Assembly: GCF_001953635.1 (NCBI RefSeq)
Contig: NZ_MEJH01000006.1
Location: forward strand, 63,915-127,914
Length of the DNA: 64,000 nt
Source of the DNA: Alteromonas abrolhosensis
GTDB taxonomy: Bacteria; Pseudomonadota; Gammaproteobacteria; Enterobacterales; Alteromonadaceae
Direction of reading: 5' to 3'
Part shown: positions 60,741 to 64,000 of the stretch, one piece after another
How the letters are laid out: every line of letters starts with the position of its first letter
How positions within the stretch are numbered: position 1 is the stretch's first letter
Program-made: the position numbers and the translations under genes
The notes under the pieces: generated by a model
What the model was told of the DNA's origin: nothing
What the model saw: the letters and a program-made list of their open reading frames with translations, nothing else
The model's database searches: none

Positions 60741-62588
60741 ATGGAAATGACATTTAGTTTACCTCAAGCGCCTCAATGGTCGTCGCTGATAAAGTCTGGT
60801 TGCCGTGTCTTTGTTGGCGGAAATGCCTCAGTGCCGCACGCATTGGTGCAGCATCTTATTGATAACAGCGAAGGGTTTAGCGACATCGAGCTGGTTCATA
60901 TGCTGGCCTTAGGCGACACTCGGTGGGTAAAGGAAGAGTATAAGAACCTTTTTAAAGCCAACACCTTCTTCATTGGCGGTGAAGCCATGCGTAAGGCAGT
61001 AGACGAAGGTCGCGCTGATTACACTCCCGTTTTCTTGTCTGAAATATCAAGCTTATTTAGCGACGGTACGCTGGCACTGGATGCTGCGCTAGTTAACGTA
61101 AGTCCTCCAGATGAGTTCGGCTACTGCTCGCTCGGCCCGGCTGTAGATATAGCTATGTCAGCAATCAGACAAAGTAAAAAAGTGATCGCTCAAATTAACC
61201 CTCAGGTGCCAAGAACCGCCGGGCATTCGTACATCCATATTAGTGAAATAACAGCTTGCATCGAAGCCGAAGAGCCACTTGTTGAAGTATCGCCGCCGCC
61301 TATCGATTCGGTGGCGGAGCGAATTGGTCAGTATGTTTCAATGTTGGTGGACGATGGTGCAACGCTGCAATTTGGTATTGGGAAAATACCGAGTGCCACC
61401 CTTAAATATCTGTGTAACCACAAAGACCTGGGTATTCACAGCGAAATGCTCACCGACAGTATTATTGAACTGTTGGAATCTGGCGCTATCACCAACAAGA
61501 AGAAGACTTTTCACCCCGGTAAAATTGTTACTAGCTTTGCTATTGGCACCCGCAAGCTTTACGACTTAATTGATAGTAATCCTCACATCGAGTTTTACCC
61601 GAGTAGTTATGTAAACAAGCCCACCAATATTGCTAAGAACGACAATATGGTCGCTATAAACAGTGCACTTGAAGTGGATTTAACCGGTCAGGTGGTGGCC
61701 GATTCACTGGGCTATGACTTTTACAGTGGCATAGGCGGGCAAGTAGATTTTGTAACTGGTGCGTCTATCAGCAAAGGTGGGAAAGCGATTATAGCGCTGC
61801 CTTCTACTGCCAAAAATGAAACCATTTCCCGTATCACACCCCGCATAAGCGAAGGGGCGGGGGTTGTGACTTCGCGAGGCAACGTGCAGTACGTGGTGAC
61901 CGAATACGGCATAGCATCGCTTAAAGGTAAGAGTATTCGAGAGCGAGCACTGGAGCTTATTCGTGTGGCACACCCGAAATTCCGTGCAGCGCTCTTAGAA
62001 GAAGTAAGACAGCATTATTGGGTACCCCATTATCAGGAAAAGTACCCGACCGACATTCCAGAACTGGGGGCAATTCAGCTCAAAAAGCTAAATATTCAAG
62101 GGGAAACCTTTTATATGCGCCCGCTGAACCCAGCCGATGAACGGCGCTTGCAGGAATTCTTTTATTCCCACACTAAAGAAACGCTGAGGCTGCGTTATAA
62201 CTACGACCCAAAGCAGATGTCTCGTGAAAAGTCGTGTAATTTGGTGTCGGTGGACCAAAGCTCTGATGCGGCGTTGTGTATTGTAAGACAAGAAGGCTCC
62301 CGAATTACCATTCACGCTGTGGGGCGGTTTTACTACAACCCTAATGACAATACTTGTGAGGCCGCGTTTGTTACCCGTGAAACCCAGCAGGGAAAGGGTA
62401 TGGCAAGTCGGTTGTTAAACGAGTTAATCAACGTGGCAAAGAAGAGGGGAATTGCGAAGATGATGGCCTACGTGCGTGGCGATAACAGCCCGATGATTGC
62501 CATTTTCGAGCAAGCGCAATTTAAACGGAAGTTTACTGGCGACCCCAGTGACATAGAGTTAGTACTAGATTTGGCATCACTCGCATGA
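60741..62588 (+). CDS. Acetyl-CoA hydrolase/transferase fused to a GNAT acetyltransferase domain
   Basis: A 615-residue fusion. Residues about 10-430 are a class I CoA-transferase/acetyl-CoA hydrolase (4-hydroxybutyrate CoA-transferase type): FVGGNASVPHALVQHL, FGIGKIPSATL, and the HSEMLTDSI block that carries the catalytic glutamate in the family, then GIGGQVDFVTGAS. Residues about 455-615 are a GNAT domain (FYMRPLNPADERRLQEFF; acetyl-CoA loop ETQQGKGMASRLLNEL). Such fusions are known in proteobacteria, but their physiological role is unclear. ATG 60741 or 60747 is the start, near an AGGG site; an upstream TTG (60723) is less likely. It overlaps the deacetylase gene by four bases. Confidence 0.9.
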   Translation: MEMTFSLPQAPQWSSLIKSGCRVFVGGNASVPHALVQHLIDNSEGFSDIELVHMLALGDTRWVKEEYKNLFKANTFFIGGEAMRKAVDEGRADYTPVFLSEISSLFSDGTLALDAALVNVSPPDEFGYCSLGPAVDIAMSAIRQSKKVIAQINPQVPRTAGHSYIHISEITACIEAEEPLVEVSPPPIDSVAERIGQYVSMLVDDGATLQFGIGKIPSATLKYLCNHKDLGIHSEMLTDSIIELLESGAITNKKKTFHPGKIVTSFAIGTRKLYDLIDSNPHIEFYPSSYVNKPTNIAKNDNMVAINSALEVDLTGQVVADSLGYDFYSGIGGQVDFVTGASISKGGKAIIALPSTAKNETISRITPRISEGAGVVTSRGNVQYVVTEYGIASLKGKSIRERALELIRVAHPKFRAALLEEVRQHYWVPHYQEKYPTDIPELGAIQLKKLNIQGETFYMRPLNPADERRLQEFFYSHTKETLRLRYNYDPKQMSREKSCNLVSVDQSSDAALCIVRQEGSRITIHAVGRFYYNPNDNTCEAAFVTRETQQGKGMASRLLNELINVAKKRGIAKMMAYVRGDNSPMIAIFEQAQFKRKFTGDPSDIELVLDLASLA

Positions 62589-63556
62589 CAATTAAAATTT
62601 TTCGCGGCAAACACGGCACTAAACACGACCTGGGGAAAGATCACCCCGAGTCACCGGATCGCTTGTTCGCCATTGACGACCAATTACTGTCTTCTGGACT
62701 CGATATGGTTTGTGAGCATGCCGATGCTACGCCTATTGCCGAAGCCTATCTCAAATTGGCCCATGACCCTTACTATGTGAAAAGTGTGTTTGAGCATGCG
62801 GCTCAGTCCATTTTTAGTGACCACGAAAAAACACTCTATTCCGAAAACAAGGATAACGTGGCCTGGTTAGACGAAGATACTGGCTTGATGCGACACAGCT
62901 TAAATGCAGCGCTGGAATCGGCAGGTGCGGGATGTAACGCCGTGGACTGGGTCATGGAAGGTAACGACAGGCAGGCATTCTGTGCGACCAGGCCACCAGG
63001 GCACCACGCTACCTACGATAGCGCCATGGGCTTCTGTATTTTTAATAACATTGTTATTGCCGCGCGCTATGCGCTTCAAAACTACGAATTAAAACGTGTT
63101 GCCATAATCGATTTTGATGTTCACCACGGAAACGGTACTGAGCAAATTGTTGCTGGCGATCAGCGCATTATGCTGTGCAGCAGTTTTCAGCATCCCTTTT
63201 ATCCTCACAGCGGGTCGCCGGTATCTGCAAGTAATATTCTTTCGGTTCCGCTTGAAGCGGGAACTACGGGTGAGGTATTTCGAGAAAAAGTACAACACTG
63301 GTTTGATGCATTACGCAATTTTCAACCGGAGCTGATTCTTATTTCTGCGGGTTTTGATGCCCATGCCGAAGACCCTATGGCCCATTTGCGTTTGGTGGAA
63401 GACGATTATTTTTGGATAAGCCAACAGCTTCGCGCTGTGGCAGATGAATGCTGTCAGGGTAGAATAGTGAGTATGCTAGAAGGCGGCTACGATTTAAGTG
63501 CATTAGGTCGTAGCGTAGTGGCGCACCTCAAGGGAATGAGCCGCCCTATTGAATAA
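62585..63556 (+). CDS. Histone deacetylase family amidohydrolase
   Basis: A 323-residue zinc-dependent deacetylase of the arginase/HDAC superfamily (bacterial acetylpolyamine amidohydrolase / class II-like). Active-site blocks are intact: RPPGHHA (the HH dyad), GFCIFNNI, IDFDVHHGNGT (zinc Asp and His) and SAGFDAHAEDP (zinc Asp), then LEGGYD. It begins in an ATGA-type overlap with the GNAT fusion gene, so the two proteins are made together. Substrate (acetylated polyamine, protein lysine or other) cannot be read. Confidence 0.92.
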   Translation: MTIKIFRGKHGTKHDLGKDHPESPDRLFAIDDQLLSSGLDMVCEHADATPIAEAYLKLAHDPYYVKSVFEHAAQSIFSDHEKTLYSENKDNVAWLDEDTGLMRHSLNAALESAGAGCNAVDWVMEGNDRQAFCATRPPGHHATYDSAMGFCIFNNIVIAARYALQNYELKRVAIIDFDVHHGNGTEQIVAGDQRIMLCSSFQHPFYPHSGSPVSASNILSVPLEAGTTGEVFREKVQHWFDALRNFQPELILISAGFDAHAEDPMAHLRLVEDDYFWISQQLRAVADECCQGRIVSMLEGGYDLSALGRSVVAHLKGMSRPIE

Positions 63557-63659
63557 TCTCAACAGGGCAGCATTGCACGTAATTTAGAGCGCCGGTAACC
63601 GCATCAGAAAATCAAAGTCATAAAATTGTCTCAGTATCGGCGCTTCAGCTTTGTTTAGC

Positions 63660-64000
63660 TTAGGCTATCCATTTCGTAAGCATATATAGACCAGCACCTA
63701 ACATGGCAAGGTTTTCGGTAAGCGATATAAACCCAAGAGGTAGATCTGAGTTACCGCCAACACATGCGCATTTAAGTTCACGTTTATCGATATATACCGC
63801 CTTAATAACAGACACAGCTCCTATTGCACCGATAAATATAGAGACGGGCGATACCAATATTGCTGGTAGGCCAGCCAACATACCAAGTCCTGCAAAGGCT
63901 TCTGCGAAAGGATAAACATAGGCGTATCTAACGTGCTTCATTGCCAGCAAATCATAAGTAATGAACTGATTTGAGAACGCTACAATGTCCTGAAGTTTTT
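63660..64000 (-). CDS. MauE/DoxX-like membrane protein (5' end beyond window)
   Basis: The frame is open to the right edge (no stop back to 64000), so the gene starts outside. At least 113 residues are visible, with about three membrane spans. The sequence FAEAFAGLGMLAGLP, KAVYIDKRELKCACVGGNSDLPLGFISLTEN and the terminal span match the MauE family, membrane proteins involved in redox maturation of methylamine dehydrogenase and relatives; the CxC pair (CACVGG) is typical. In some marine bacteria it is fused to a glutaredoxin; whether that is so here lies outside the window. Confidence 0.75.
   Translation of the reverse strand, partial: KLQDIVAFSNQFITYDLLAMKHVRYAYVYPFAEAFAGLGMLAGLPAILVSPVSIFIGAIGAVSVIKAVYIDKRELKCACVGGNSDLPLGFISLTENLAMLGAGLYMLTKWIA

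Overview
The window reads as a piece of chromosome from a marine gammaproteobacterium of the Alteromonadales, most likely Alteromonas or a close relative. That placement is an inference from conserved gene orders (hemCDXY; gmk-rpoZ-spoT-ridA-trmH-recG; divergent argP/argO; a thiC-led thiamine operon), from the protein sequences, and from a moderate GC content judged by eye. No rRNA, tRNA, CRISPR array, prophage or intact insertion sequence was seen. The two ends cut genes: a methyltransferase on the left and a MauE-like membrane protein on the right.

Layout. 0.6-5.6 kb: a yhiI-rbbA-yhhJ type ABC export operon. 5.6-8.6 kb: a Fur-box-controlled TonB-dependent siderophore receptor and a small secreted protein. 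8.6-14.7 kb: acyl-CoA dehydrogenase divergent from a LysR regulator, a metallo-beta-lactamase-fold hydrolase, and the ycjX-ycjF pair. 14.8-23.3 kb: a ThrE-type exporter, then the thiamine operon thiC-thiDE(fused)-thiF-thiS-thiG-thiH on the minus strand behind a TPP riboswitch. 23.3-27.4 kb: hemC-hemD-hemX-hemY. 27.6-28.6 kb: a diguanylate cyclase. 28.7-37.6 kb: a carboxylesterase and the housekeeping run gmk, rpoZ, spoT, ridA, trmH, recG, rsmJ and a peroxiredoxin. 38.0-42.4 kb: a Fur-box-controlled ferric iron ABC importer (fbpABC type) led by an unrecognised periplasmic protein. 42.5-51.7 kb: three more cyclic-di-GMP proteins (GGDEF-EAL, BLUF-EAL, 7TM-GGDEF) mixed with small membrane proteins, a flavoprotein and an MscS channel. 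51.7-55.5 kb: argP/argO, an SMR guanidinium exporter, a DUF1499 protein and a DnaJ-related protein. 55.8-60.1 kb: an RND efflux pump without its outer-membrane channel. 60.1-63.6 kb: a small hydrolase, then an acetyl-CoA hydrolase/transferase fused to a GNAT domain, translationally coupled to a histone-deacetylase-family amidohydrolase.

How the genes work together. Two independent loci, each with a good Fur box, take up iron (siderophore receptor; Fbp importer). The heme operon lies next to the thiamine operon and is transcribed toward it. The likely thiC promoter and the TPP aptamer sit just after hemY, and the thiamine operon ends at a strong terminator that the longest thrE reading frame overlaps, which argues for a shorter thrE. 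Four c-di-GMP enzymes lie within 24 kb, one of them a blue-light receptor with an intact-looking phosphodiesterase domain.

No obviously new multi-gene system stands out. The least explained elements are the Fur-linked periplasmic protein ahead of fbpA, two intergenic palindromes (29495-29538 and 37708-37773) that look like small repeated elements, a BLUF domain with Leu where Met is usual, and the pairing of a GNAT-fused CoA-transferase with a deacetylase.
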